This document shows, piece after piece, positions 34,778 to 43,588 of a stretch of 64,000 nucleotides of DNA; position 1 is the stretch's first letter, and each line of letters opens with the position of its first letter. The notes beneath the pieces are model-generated. The model ran no database searches, had not been told where the DNA came from, and saw only the letters and a list, made by a program, of their open reading frames with translations. The position numbers were made by a program, and so were the translations under genes. The stretch lies in NCBI RefSeq assembly GCF_036057275.1, contig NZ_CP107945.1, positions 6,262,001-6,326,000 of the forward strand. The letters run 5' to 3'. This stretch comes from Streptomyces sp. NBC_00390 (GTDB lineage: Bacteria; Actinomycetota; Actinomycetes; Streptomycetales; Streptomycetaceae).

Positions 34778-34812
34778 ATGGGCGGGCGAACGTAAAAAGT
34801 TCGCCCGCCCAT
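34778..34812 (-). terminator. Perfect 14 bp hairpin between the DsbA-like gene and phoD
   Basis: ATGGGCGGGCGAAC (34778-34791) pairs with GTTCGCCCGCCCAT (34799-34812) around a 7 nt loop. On the minus strand it lies about 100 bp beyond the thioredoxin-like gene and 31 bp before phoD. It most likely separates the two transcripts. Confidence 0.75.
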
Positions 34813-34910
34813 CCGAAGCGGTCAACCGGGAGGTCGCCCGGCGGTCCGCCGGCCATGACCGTGATGCGGTTCTTTCGGCTGTTCCAGCCTTTTTCGGCCG
34901 GTGTGGGGGC

Positions 34911-35732
34911 TCAGCCCTTGAGGGCCTCGTTCACCACCGTGTTGAACTGCTCGACCGTCAGCGGCGGATTCTCCTGCGGACCGACGGTGAGCTTCTTGCC
35001 GTCCATCTTCAGCGTGGGCGTGCCACCGACCTTGCTCTTGTCGAACTCCGCGGACATCTTCATCGCCCAGGCGTCGAAGGTCCCCTGCTCGACGTTCTTG
35101 CGGAACTCGGCATTGTTCTTCAGCGCCGGCACCGAGTCGGCCACCTCGATCAGATACGAGTCCTTCGCGAATTTGTCGTCGCTCTCCTGCGGGTGGAACT
35201 TCGCGGAGTAGAGCGCCGACTTGTACGCCGTGAACGCCTCGGGGCTGACGTTCAGAGCGGCGCCCAGCGCGCTGAGAGCGTTCTTGGAGCCCTCGCCGTT
35301 GATGGACTTCTCACCGTCGATGAAGGTCGCGCCGATGTACTTGACCTTGTACTTGCCGGCGTCCACGTCCTTCTCGACCGTCTCGCCCACCGCCTGCTCG
35401 AAGCTCGCGCAGACCGGGCAGCGCGAGTCCTCGTAGAGCTCCAGGGTCTTCTTCGCGGACGGCTTGCCGATGACGACGGTCGTGCCGTTCTCGCCCGTGG
35501 TGTTCTTCGGCGCGGTGACGCTGCTCTGCTTCGCGGCCGACTCCCAGTGGGACGGCTTGTTGGCCTGCATGATGCCGTAGCTGATCCCGCCGGCGGCCGC
35601 CAGCACGCCGATGGTGGAGGCGATGACGATCAGCTGGCGGCGGGTCTTGTCCTTCTTGGCCTGGCGCTCCCGCTCCTGGCGCAGCCGCTCGCGGGCAGCT
35701 GCCTTGTTGGCCTGGTTGTTGCGTGCACTCAT
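34911..35732 (-). CDS. Membrane-anchored DsbA-like thioredoxin-fold protein
   Basis: 273 residues. A highly charged cytoplasmic N-terminus (residues 1-32, Arg/Lys/Glu-rich) is followed by one membrane anchor (about 33-55) and an extracytoplasmic thioredoxin fold with helical insert. The active site is CPVC at 105-108 in YEDSRCPVCASF, and the cis-Pro loop is KVGGTPTLKMDGKK. It probably oxidises or isomerises disulfides in secreted proteins such as the nearby metalloprotease (inference). ATG 35732 has CGGAG upstream. The gene upstream (minus strand) is a membrane protein with conserved Cys. Confidence 0.93.
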   Translation of the reverse strand: MSARNNQANKAAARERLRQERERQAKKDKTRRQLIVIASTIGVLAAAGGISYGIMQANKPSHWESAAKQSSVTAPKNTTGENGTTVVIGKPSAKKTLELYEDSRCPVCASFEQAVGETVEKDVDAGKYKVKYIGATFIDGEKSINGEGSKNALSALGAALNVSPEAFTAYKSALYSAKFHPQESDDKFAKDSYLIEVADSVPALKNNAEFRKNVEQGTFDAWAMKMSAEFDKSKVGGTPTLKMDGKKLTVGPQENPPLTVEQFNTVVNEALKG

Positions 35733-35805
35733 GGTGATGACTCCGGGTGATACGTACCGGCGTCGCGGTACGCGAGGAATACGGAAAGGGGGGACTGCTG
35801 CGGGC

Positions 35806-36498
35806 TCAGCCGGGAACGGCGGCCGTGCGCGGCGGTCCCCTCCGTCCGACGGAGTGCACGAACAGACGGGTACGGGATGCCGCCCGGGCCGGGCCCGGCG
35901 CGCGGCCCGCAGACGGGCGCAGCGGTCCGACGGTGCCGCGCGCCGCGGCGACCGCGAGCAGCAGCGGCCGGAAGGCGAACGCCCCCACCGTGCGTACCAA
36001 GGAGGCCAGAGCGGCCTCGCCGCGCCGCAGCCAGGCCGCGGCCAGCAGTCCGACCGAGACATGGGCGGCGAGCAGCAGCCAGGGCAGCGCGGGCGCGGGG
36101 GAGTTCAGCAGGGCGGCCGCACCGCTGTCGGGCGCGGCCACACCGGGCAGCGGGACGCCCATGGCTGTGCCGCCGCACAGCATGTCGAGGCCGACCGAGC
36201 GCAGCGAACCGGTGACCGGGCCGCCCGCGGAGCCGTAACAGGCGTGCTGGCCCGCGGTGAAGACGGTGTCCGCGGCCAGTTCCAGCGGGATCAGCAGACC
36301 GGCGATCCGCCAGTAGCTCCGCTCCCGGCCGCCGAGGGCGAAGGCGACGGCGAAGACCGCCGCGAAGAGCCCGGCGACGGTCGTCAGCGGAAGCGGGACC
36401 CGGGACAGCACCACATGGGAGGCGGCGGACAGCGTCACGACCAGTGCCGTGAAGACCGCTGCCCGTAGCCCCCTGAGCTGCATTCCTGTGATGTCCAT
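35806..36498 (-). CDS. Unknown integral membrane protein beside the DsbA-like gene
   Basis: 230 residues, family not recognised. Hydrophobic segments are seen at about 11-31, 35-53, 62-80 and 140-160 (AVFTALVVTLSAASHVVL; VAGLFAAVFAVAFALGG; ALPWLLLAAHVSVGLLAAAWL). A loop between holds two Cys (HACYGS and DMLCGG). The C-terminus is Arg/Pro-rich. Its place 73 bp upstream of the DsbA-like gene on the same strand would fit an electron-transfer partner, but it lacks the VKOR and DsbD signatures I would expect, so that is speculation. The start is uncertain: ATG 36498 has no ribosome site, ATG 36483 is an alternative. Confidence 0.6.
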   Translation of the reverse strand: MDITGMQLRGLRAAVFTALVVTLSAASHVVLSRVPLPLTTVAGLFAAVFAVAFALGGRERSYWRIAGLLIPLELAADTVFTAGQHACYGSAGGPVTGSLRSVGLDMLCGGTAMGVPLPGVAAPDSGAAALLNSPAPALPWLLLAAHVSVGLLAAAWLRRGEAALASLVRTVGAFAFRPLLLAVAAARGTVGPLRPSAGRAPGPARAASRTRLFVHSVGRRGPPRTAAVPG

Positions 36499-36572
36499 CG
36501 TTCGCGAGTGTGCCACGGTTCGCTGTAAGGGCTCCTTAAAGGGGTCGCCTCGCCGGAGCCCCCGGCCAGGGC

Positions 36573-37901
36573 CTAGCGGATGCGGTCGTTGCGGAACAGG
36601 TCCACGAAGATCTGGTGGTCGAGCCGGGCGCGGGCCCCGTAGCTGTGCGCGAAGTCGACCAGCATCTCGCCGAAGCCCTCCTCGTCGGCGGCGATCGCGG
36701 CGTCGATGGCCCGCTCGGTCGAGAACGGCACCAGCGAGTGACCGCTCTCGTCGTCCGCGGCGGCGTGCATCGTGGCCGTCGCCCTGCCGAGGTCCGCGAC
36801 GACCGCCGCGATCTCCAGCGGGTCGTCGATGTCCGACCAGTCCAGGTCCACCGCGTACGGAGAGACCTCGGCGACCAGCTGGCCCGCACCGTCCAGCTCG
36901 GTCCAGCCCAGCCAGGGGTCGGCGTGGGACTGGAGCGCGCGCTGCGAGATCACCGTGCGGTGGCCCTCGTGCTGGAAGTAGCCCCGCACCTGCTCGTCGC
37001 CGATGTGGCGGGAGACCGCGGGGGTCTGCGCCTGCTTCATGTAGATCACGACGTCGTTCTCGAGGGCGTCCGTGTGGCCCTCCAGCAGGATGTTGTACGA
37101 CGGCAGGCCGGCCGAGCCGATCCCGATGCCCCGACGCCCCACCACGTCCTTGACGCGGTAGGAGTCCGGGCGGTCCAGGCTGGACTCGGGCAGCGTCTCC
37201 AGATAGCCGTCGAAGGCGGCCAGGATCTTGTACCGGGTGGCAGCGTCCAGCTCGATGGAGCCTCCGCCGGGCGCGAAGCGGCGCTCGAAGTCGCGGATCT
37301 GCGTCATCGAGTCCAGCAGGCCGAAGCGGGTGAGCGAGCGTGCGTCCCTCAGCGCGTCCAGAAGCGGGCCCTCGGCCGTGTCGAGGGTGAAGGGCGGCAC
37401 CTCGTCGTTCTTGGCGCCGGTGGCGAGGGCGTGGACGCGCTCGCGGTAGGCGGCGGCGTAGATCCGCACCAGCTCGGTGATCTGGTCGTCGCTCAGCGCC
37501 TTGGTGTAGCCGATCAGGGCGACGGAGGCGGCGAAGCGCTTGAGGTCCCAGGTGAAGGGGCCCACATAGGCTTCGTCGAAGTCGTTGACGTTGAAGATCA
37601 GCCGGCCGTTGGCGTCCATGTACGTGCCGAAGTTCTCCGCGTGCAGATCGCCGTGGATCCACACCCGGCCGGTCCGTTCGTCCAGATACGGGCCGCCGTG
37701 CTGCTCTTCGCCCAGGTCGCTGTAGAACAGGCATGCCGTGCCCCGGTAGAAGGCGAACGCCGACGCCGCCATCTTGCGGAACTTGACCTGGAAGGCGGCC
37801 GGATCGGCCGCCAGGAGCGCCCCGAAGGCGGTGTCGAAGACGGCGAGGATCTGCTCGCCGCGCTCTTCAGCTGTGACCTTGGCGGGTCGCGGTACCGACA
37901 T
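36573..37901 (-). CDS. DUF2252 family protein
   Basis: 442 residues of the DUF2252 family, which has a kinase-like (aminoglycoside phosphotransferase-like) fold. Visible motifs are VWIHGDLHAENFGTY and FNVNDFDEAYVGPFTWDLKR, resembling the catalytic HxD and metal-binding D of phosphotransferases, and later FLQ-type helices. Its substrate is unknown. ATG 37901 is preceded by AGGAGGCAC. It is divergent from dnaE across a 295 bp region that carries a palindromic repeat element. Confidence 0.88.
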   Translation of the reverse strand: MSVPRPAKVTAEERGEQILAVFDTAFGALLAADPAAFQVKFRKMAASAFAFYRGTACLFYSDLGEEQHGGPYLDERTGRVWIHGDLHAENFGTYMDANGRLIFNVNDFDEAYVGPFTWDLKRFAASVALIGYTKALSDDQITELVRIYAAAYRERVHALATGAKNDEVPPFTLDTAEGPLLDALRDARSLTRFGLLDSMTQIRDFERRFAPGGGSIELDAATRYKILAAFDGYLETLPESSLDRPDSYRVKDVVGRRGIGIGSAGLPSYNILLEGHTDALENDVVIYMKQAQTPAVSRHIGDEQVRGYFQHEGHRTVISQRALQSHADPWLGWTELDGAGQLVAEVSPYAVDLDWSDIDDPLEIAAVVADLGRATATMHAAADDESGHSLVPFSTERAIDAAIAADEEGFGEMLVDFAHSYGARARLDHQIFVDLFRNDRIR

Positions 37902-38016
37902 CGCTGGGTGCCTCCTGGTGCATGACAAACGGGACAGGCTTTCCGCCCCGTCCAACGCGCGACGGTACTCGGGAGTGCCCGCCCTTCCGTCGTCCGGCCA
38001 CCGCCCCTCGTCGAGG

Positions 38017-38045
38017 CTCCCCGGACTTCGTCCGGGGGACCCCCA
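38017..38045. repeat. Palindromic repeat element of Streptomyces type (intergenic copy)
   Basis: CTCCCC, a stem-loop GGAC-TTC-GTCC within CCCCGGAC/GTCCGGGG, and GGGACCCCCA form a compact element. Read on the other strand it begins TGGGGGTCCCCC. The same frame (TGGGGG, pyrimidine-rich block, hairpin, GGGAG) recurs inside trpE at 62813-62849. I recall this as a dispersed repeat in Streptomyces genomes. Confidence 0.6.
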
Positions 38046-38196
38046 TCGCGCCACCGCCCCTGAATTGTCGGTGCGGAGACGTAGACTTCCAGGCTGTCCC
38101 GTCAGACTGTCCTCAGCCCGTCGACCACCGCCCACCCTCGCCCGACCACCCCATCGAGGCGCTCTGCGCCGCAGTGTCTTCCGGAGGCCTTCCGCC

Positions 38197-41100
38197 GTGA
38201 CCAAGCCGCCCTTCACGCACCTTCACGTCCACACCCAGTACTCGCTGCTGGACGGTGCCGCGCGGCTCAAGGACATGTTCAATGCCTGCAACGAGATGGG
38301 CATGACGCACATCGCCATGAGCGACCATGGCAACCTTCACGGCGCGTACGACTTCTTCCACTCCGCGAAGAAGGCCGGAGTCACCCCGATCATCGGTATC
38401 GAGGCCTATGTCGCCCCCGAGTCCCGGCGGAACAAGCGGAAGATCCAGTGGGGCCAGCCCCACCAGAAGCGGGACGACGTCTCCGGTTCCGGTGGTTACA
38501 CCCACAAGACGATCTGGGCGGCGAACAAGACCGGACTGCACAACCTCTTCCGGCTGTCGTCGGACGCGTACGCCGAGGGCTGGCTGCAGAAGTGGCCGCG
38601 GATGGACAAGGAGACGATCGCCCAGTGGTCCGAGGGGCTCATCGCCTCCACCGGCTGCCCCTCGGGCGAGCTCCAGACCCGGCTGCGCCTCGGTCAGTTC
38701 GACGAGGCCCTGAAGTCCGCCTCCGAGTACCAGGACATCTTCGGCAAGGACCGGTACTTCCTGGAGTTGATGGACCACGGCATCGAGATCGAGCGCCGCG
38801 TCCGTGACGGACTGCTGGAGATCGGCAAGAAGCTCGGCATCCCGCCGCTCGTCACCAACGACTCGCACTACACGTATGCGCACGAGGCGACCGCCCACGA
38901 CGCGCTGCTGTGCATCCAGACCGGCAAGAACCTCTCGGACCCGGACCGCTTCAAGTTCGACGGCACCGGCTACTACCTGAAGTCGACCGACGAGATGTAC
39001 GCCATCGACTCGTCGGACGCCTGGCAGGAGGGCTGCCGCAACACGCTGCTGGTCGCGGAGCAGATCGACACCACCGGCATGTTCGAGGCGAAGAACCTCA
39101 TGCCGAAGTTCGACATCCCGGAGGAGGGCTACACCGAGGTCACCTGGTTCAAGGAGGAAGTGCGGCGCGGCATGAACCGCCGCTACCCCGGAGGTGTCCC
39201 CGAGGACCGCCAGAAGCAGGCGGACTACGAGATGGACATCATCATCCAGATGGGATTCCCGGGCTACTTCCTGGTGGTCGCCGACTTCATCATGTGGGCC
39301 AAGAAGCAGGGCATCGCGGTGGGCCCCGGCCGTGGTTCGGCGGCCGGCGCGATCGTCGCGTACGCCATGGGGATCACCGACCTCGACCCGATCGAGCACG
39401 GGCTGATCTTCGAGCGGTTCCTCAACCCCGAGCGTGTCTCCATGCCCGATGTCGACATCGACTTCGACGAGCGCCGGCGCGTCGAAGTGATCAGGTACGT
39501 GACCGAGAAGTACGGCGCCGACAAGGTCGCCATGATCGGCACGTACGGAAAGATCAAGGCGAAGAACGCGATCAAGGACTCGGCCCGTGTGCTGGGTTAT
39601 CCCTACGCGATGGGCGACCGCCTCACCAAGGCCATGCCCGCCGACGTCCTCGGCAAGGGCATCGACCTCAGCGGCATCACCGACCCCTCCCACCCCCGCT
39701 ACAACGAGGCGGGTGAGATCCGGGGGATGTACGAGAACGAGCCGGACGTGAAGAAGGTCATCGACACCGCCAAGGGCGTCGAGGGCCTCGTCCGGCAGAT
39801 GGGCGTCCACGCGGCCGGCGTGATCATGTCCAGCGAGCCCATCGTCGACCACGCCCCGATCTGGGTCAGGCACACGGACGGCGTGACCATCACGCAGTGG
39901 GACTACCCCCAGTGCGAGTCGCTCGGCCTGCTCAAGATGGACTTCCTGGGTCTGCGGAACCTCACCATCATGGACGACGCCGTGAAAATGGTGGAGGCCA
40001 ACAAGGGCGTCAAGCTGGAGATGCTGGAGATCCCGCTCGACGACCCCAAGACGTACGAAATGCTCTGCCGTGGTGACACGCTCGGCGTGTTCCAGTTCGA
40101 CGGCGGCCCGATGCGCTCGCTGCTGCGCCAGATGCAGCCCGACAACTTCGAGGACATCTCCGCCGTTTCGGCCCTGTACCGGCCGGGCCCGATGGGCATG
40201 AACTCGCACACGAACTACGCCGAGCGCAAGAACGGCCGCCAGGAGATCACCCCGATCCACCCGGAGCTCGAGGAGCCGCTCAAGGAGGTCCTGGGCCTCA
40301 CCTACGGCCTGATCGTCTATCAGGAGCAGGTGCAGAAGGCCGCCCAGATCGTCGCCGGGTACTCGCTCGGCGAGGCCGACATCCTCCGTCGCGTGATGGG
40401 CAAGAAGAAGCCGGAGGAGCTGGAGAAGAACTTCGGCATCTTCCAGGCCGGTGCCCGTAAGAACGGCTTCAGCGATGCGGCGATCCAGGCGCTCTGGGAC
40501 GTCCTGGTGCCGTTCGCCGGATACGCCTTCAACAAGGCGCACTCCTCGGCGTACGGACTGGTCACCTACTGGACCGCGTACCTCAAGGCGAACTACCCGG
40601 CCGAGTACATGGCGGCGCTGCTCACCTCGGTCAAGGACGACAAGGACAAGTCGGCCGTCTATCTGAACGAGTGCCGCCGCATGGGCATCAAGGTCCTGCC
40701 GCCCAATGTGAACGAGTCCGAGTCGAACTTCGCCGCGCAGGGCGACGACGTGATCCTGTTCGGCCTCTCAGCCGTGCGTAACGTCGGTACGAACGTCGTC
40801 GAGTCGATCATCAGGTCCCGCAAGGCCAAGGGGAAGTACTCGTCCTTCCCCGACTTCCTCGACAAGGTCGAGGCGGTCGTCTGCAACAAGCGGACCGTCG
40901 AATCGCTGATCAAGGCGGGCGCCTTCGACGAGATGGGCCATACCCGCAAGGGTCTGGTCGCCCACCACGAACCGATGATCGACAACGTGGTCGCGGTCAA
41001 GCGCAAGGAGGCCGAGGGCCAGTTCGATCTCTTCGGCGGCATGGGCGAGGAGGACACCAAGGAGCCGGGCTTCGGGCTCGACGTCGAGTTCTCCGACGTG

Positions 41101-41739
41101 GAGTGGGAGAAGTCCTACCTCCTCGCGCAGGAGCGCGAGATGCTCGGCCTCTATGTGTCCGACCATCCGCTCTTCGGCCTGGAGCACGTCCTGTCCGACA
41201 AGACGGACGCCGGGATCTCCCAGCTCACCGGCGGTGAGCACGCCGACGGCGCGGTCGTGACCATCGGCGGCATCATCTCCGGCCTGCAGCGCAAGATGAC
41301 CAAGCAGGGCAACGCCTGGGCGATCGCCACCGTCGAGGACCTGGCCGGCTCGATCGAGTGCATGTTCTTCCCGGCGACGTACCAGCTGGTGTCGACCCAG
41401 CTGGTCGAGGACACCGTGGTCTTCGTCAAGGGGCGGCTCGACAAGCGCGAGGACATTCCGCGGCTCGTCGCGATGGAACTGATGGTTCCCGACCTGTCGT
41501 CGGCCGGTACGAACGCCCCGGTGGTCGTGACCATCCCGACCGTCAAGGTGACCCCGCCGATGATCACCCGGTTGGGAGAGATCCTCAGCCACCACAAGGG
41601 CAACACCGAGGTGCGGATCAAGCTCCAGGGGCCCCGCAAGACCACGGTGCTACGGCTCGACCGGCACCGGGTGCAGCCGGACCCCGCCCTCTTCGGTGAT
41701 CTCAAGGTGCTGCTCGGCCCGTCCTGCCTGGCCGGCTGA
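38197..41739 (+). CDS. dnaE: DNA polymerase III alpha subunit DnaE
   Basis: Replicative polymerase; 1180 residues. The N-terminal PHP domain starts HLHVHTQYSLLDG and keeps histidines (SDHGNLHGAYDFF). The palm contains GRGSAAGAIVAYAMGITDLDP and the catalytic acids in PDVDIDFDERRR. Fingers, a helix-hairpin-helix region and an OB-fold near the C-terminus (GGIISGLQRKMTKQGNAWAIATVEDLAG) follow. The internal QFDLFGGMGEE segment is a likely beta-clamp-binding site. GTG 38197 has GGAGG 9 nt upstream and matches the conserved start; the longer open frame is not coding. Confidence 0.98.
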   Translation: MTKPPFTHLHVHTQYSLLDGAARLKDMFNACNEMGMTHIAMSDHGNLHGAYDFFHSAKKAGVTPIIGIEAYVAPESRRNKRKIQWGQPHQKRDDVSGSGGYTHKTIWAANKTGLHNLFRLSSDAYAEGWLQKWPRMDKETIAQWSEGLIASTGCPSGELQTRLRLGQFDEALKSASEYQDIFGKDRYFLELMDHGIEIERRVRDGLLEIGKKLGIPPLVTNDSHYTYAHEATAHDALLCIQTGKNLSDPDRFKFDGTGYYLKSTDEMYAIDSSDAWQEGCRNTLLVAEQIDTTGMFEAKNLMPKFDIPEEGYTEVTWFKEEVRRGMNRRYPGGVPEDRQKQADYEMDIIIQMGFPGYFLVVADFIMWAKKQGIAVGPGRGSAAGAIVAYAMGITDLDPIEHGLIFERFLNPERVSMPDVDIDFDERRRVEVIRYVTEKYGADKVAMIGTYGKIKAKNAIKDSARVLGYPYAMGDRLTKAMPADVLGKGIDLSGITDPSHPRYNEAGEIRGMYENEPDVKKVIDTAKGVEGLVRQMGVHAAGVIMSSEPIVDHAPIWVRHTDGVTITQWDYPQCESLGLLKMDFLGLRNLTIMDDAVKMVEANKGVKLEMLEIPLDDPKTYEMLCRGDTLGVFQFDGGPMRSLLRQMQPDNFEDISAVSALYRPGPMGMNSHTNYAERKNGRQEITPIHPELEEPLKEVLGLTYGLIVYQEQVQKAAQIVAGYSLGEADILRRVMGKKKPEELEKNFGIFQAGARKNGFSDAAIQALWDVLVPFAGYAFNKAHSSAYGLVTYWTAYLKANYPAEYMAALLTSVKDDKDKSAVYLNECRRMGIKVLPPNVNESESNFAAQGDDVILFGLSAVRNVGTNVVESIIRSRKAKGKYSSFPDFLDKVEAVVCNKRTVESLIKAGAFDEMGHTRKGLVAHHEPMIDNVVAVKRKEAEGQFDLFGGMGEEDTKEPGFGLDVEFSDVEWEKSYLLAQEREMLGLYVSDHPLFGLEHVLSDKTDAGISQLTGGEHADGAVVTIGGIISGLQRKMTKQGNAWAIATVEDLAGSIECMFFPATYQLVSTQLVEDTVVFVKGRLDKREDIPRLVAMELMVPDLSSAGTNAPVVVTIPTVKVTPPMITRLGEILSHHKGNTEVRIKLQGPRKTTVLRLDRHRVQPDPALFGDLKVLLGPSCLAG

Positions 41740-41771
41740 TTCCCGCGGTCCGCAGAGAAGTCGAGCCCGTA

Positions 41772-41813
41772 CACAAGGGGCGCACCCGCCGTCGCGGGTG
41801 CGCCCCTTCTGTG
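41772..41813 (+). terminator. Strong hairpin terminator after dnaE
   Basis: AAGGGGCGCACCCGC (41775-41789) pairs perfectly with GCGGGTGCGCCCCTT (41794-41808) over a CGTC loop, with CACA/TGTG extending outside. It also lies beyond the stop of the convergent small gene and can serve both. Confidence 0.85.
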
Positions 41814-41842
41814 GCTGTGCTCGACGCGGTCGGCGTGCGCGC

Positions 41843-42013
41843 TCAGTTGTGGCCGAAGCGCTTCTGCCGGCCCTTGTGGGCTATGTCGGCGGGGGTGACC
41901 TGCGAAGCGCGCTGCTCGGACTGGGCCTCCATGGACGACTTGGCGGCCTGCTGCTGGCCGCGCTCGGCCGGCGAGGACTTCTGACTGCGTTCTCGGTTCT
42001 TGTTCTTGGCCAT
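41843..42013 (-). CDS. Small basic hydrophilic protein (56 residues)
   Basis: Begins MAKNKNRERSQKSSPAERG and ends IAHKGRQKRFGHN; no membrane segment or known domain. It is rich in Lys, Arg, Gln and Ser, so likely disordered and possibly nucleic-acid binding (inference). A strong ribosome site GCAGGAGG lies 7 nt before the ATG, and codon third positions are GC-rich, which supports a real gene. I believe similar small proteins occur next to dnaE in other streptomycetes. Too short for many gene finders. Confidence 0.75.
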   Translation of the reverse strand: MAKNKNRERSQKSSPAERGQQQAAKSSMEAQSEQRASQVTPADIAHKGRQKRFGHN

Positions 42014-42105
42014 GGTGGTGCCTCCTGCGGGGTCTAGGGGCCAGGGCCGCGACCAGACTCACATAGGCGAACAACCGGCGCATTTTGGATCATTACGGTG
42101 TGTAG

Positions 42106-42115
42106 TAACCGGTTA
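42106..42115. promoter_or_regulatory. Palindrome TAACCGGTTA between the small gene and the NYN gene
   Basis: A perfect 10 bp palindrome lies in a low-GC patch of the 280 bp divergent region, 93 bp before the small gene start. Downstream on the plus strand, GTTCCCCGAGAGAA and GTTCCCGAAAGAG form a direct repeat (about 42257-42283) ahead of the NYN start. Both could be regulatory; neither matches a motif I can name. Confidence 0.3.
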
Positions 42116-42293
42116 TCGGGGGTAGGGGCCGGGGGATTCGCCACGCCGATGATCGAGTTCCGGCCGTTAACCCTCCCGTGGTCGGGCAGACTCGACGGAA
42201 ACCCGGAACAATCCCCGATCCGGAACCTTCCCCGATTCCGAAGCTTGCCGAGAGCAGTTCCCCGAGAGAAGTTCCCGAAAGAGGGTGGAACGC

Positions 42294-43577
42294 GTGGACC
42301 GCTGCGTCGTCCTGGTGGACGCCGGATATCTGCTGGGCGCGGCCGCGAGCCTTCTCGCGGGAGAACCGGCACGTTCCAGGATCACTGTCGACCACGCGGC
42401 TCTCATCCAGGGACTACGGGAGCTCGCCGAGGCGGACACCACCCGCCCCCTGCTGCGCATCTACTGGTTCGACGGCGCCCCCGACCGGGTCCCGCAGCCC
42501 GAACACCGCAGGATGCGCGTCATGCCGCGCGTCACCGTGCGACTCGGTGCGCTGACCCGCAGCGACGGCCGCTGGGCGCAGAAGGGCGTGGACGCCGCCA
42601 TGCATGCCGAGCTCACCGAGTTGGCCAGAAATCGCGCCTGCTCGGACGTGGTGCTGGTGACCGGCGACGGTGATCTGCTGCCCGGACTCATGTCCGCGAA
42701 GGAGCACGGGGTCGCCGTGCATCTGTGGGCCGTCCAGGCCGCCGACGGCGACTACAACCAGTCGGAGGATCTCGTCGCCGAGGCGGACGAACGGCGGGTG
42801 CTCGACCGGGCCTGGATCACCCGTGCCGTACGGGCCAAGGAACTCACCGGCATCTGCGCCCCGCCGCCCGCACCCCGTCCCGAGATCGCGGCGATCCTCT
42901 CCGCGCCGCTGCCCGAGTCGGCGCTCGCCGCGTCCGCCGAGCGCGCCGCGGACGCCGTCCGCAACGGCTCGCAGCCCGCGCCGGTGGAGAACGGTGCCGC
43001 GCCCGCCCCGGCCCCCGCCGCTCCCAAGGGTGTGTCCACCCATGTCCCCACTCCCAAGGACCTGGCCGGACTGCGTGGTCCCGGACAGCACCCCTCCCCG
43101 CCCGCGGCCGGCGCCACACTGCGCTGGTCGTCCGACCGGGGCTGGGTGGAGCGGCCCGGTGGCGGCCCCCTCGGCGAGCCGGCGGAGACCGCGTCCCTGC
43201 CGACGCTGGCCCAGCTCACCAGCGCCGAGCAGCGCTGGGCCGACCGGGAGGAGGACATCACCACCGTCGGCGGCGACCCTTTCGAGGTGGGTCAGGTCTT
43301 CGCCCGGCGCTGGATGGAACGGCTGCCGGAATCCGGCCATGTGCAGAAGCTGTCCACCATGTACCCGCGCATCCCGCACCGCATCGACGGTGAACTGCTG
43401 CGCTACGCGGCCCGCTTCGGGCTGCTTGCCCACAAGGACGACCAGATCGACGAGCACGACCGCTATGCGATCCGGGCCGGATTCTGGCGCGAGATCGATG
43501 TACGGGCGGCCGCCGAACACACCCCGGCGGGGGAGCAGGCGGGGCCCGAGGGCATCCGGGGCGGCCGGACCCCGTAG
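42294..43577 (+). CDS. NYN-domain protein (putative nuclease, PIN-like)
   Basis: 427 residues. The N-terminal ~190 residues are a NYN/PIN-like nuclease domain: VVLVDAGYLLGAA (first Asp), WAQKGVDAAMHAELTELA (second acidic cluster) and VVLVTGDGDLLPGLMSAKEHG (third). These acids should bind a metal for RNA cleavage. An Ala/Pro-rich linker of about 100 residues leads to a conserved C-terminal helical domain (DPFEVGQVFARRWMERLPESG to AIRAGFWREI). GTG 42294 is chosen because GAGGG lies 8 nt upstream; GTG 42285 is too close to it. The target RNA is unknown. Confidence 0.87.
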   Translation: MDRCVVLVDAGYLLGAAASLLAGEPARSRITVDHAALIQGLRELAEADTTRPLLRIYWFDGAPDRVPQPEHRRMRVMPRVTVRLGALTRSDGRWAQKGVDAAMHAELTELARNRACSDVVLVTGDGDLLPGLMSAKEHGVAVHLWAVQAADGDYNQSEDLVAEADERRVLDRAWITRAVRAKELTGICAPPPAPRPEIAAILSAPLPESALAASAERAADAVRNGSQPAPVENGAAPAPAPAAPKGVSTHVPTPKDLAGLRGPGQHPSPPAAGATLRWSSDRGWVERPGGGPLGEPAETASLPTLAQLTSAEQRWADREEDITTVGGDPFEVGQVFARRWMERLPESGHVQKLSTMYPRIPHRIDGELLRYAARFGLLAHKDDQIDEHDRYAIRAGFWREIDVRAAAEHTPAGEQAGPEGIRGGRTP

Positions 43578-43588
43578 TCTCGTACCTC

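Noticed and set aside
34818..34846. PHO box upstream of phoD
   Set aside because: Repeats of the type GGCGGTC/GGAGGTC/GCGGTC are spaced 11 and 12 bp but lack the GTTCACC core, so I do not call a PhoP site.
27147..37901. The mixed minus-strand stretch as a genomic island
   Set aside because: Base composition matches the core, there is no integrase, tRNA or direct repeat, and several genes (phoD, DUF2252) are typical neighbours of dnaE in Streptomyces.
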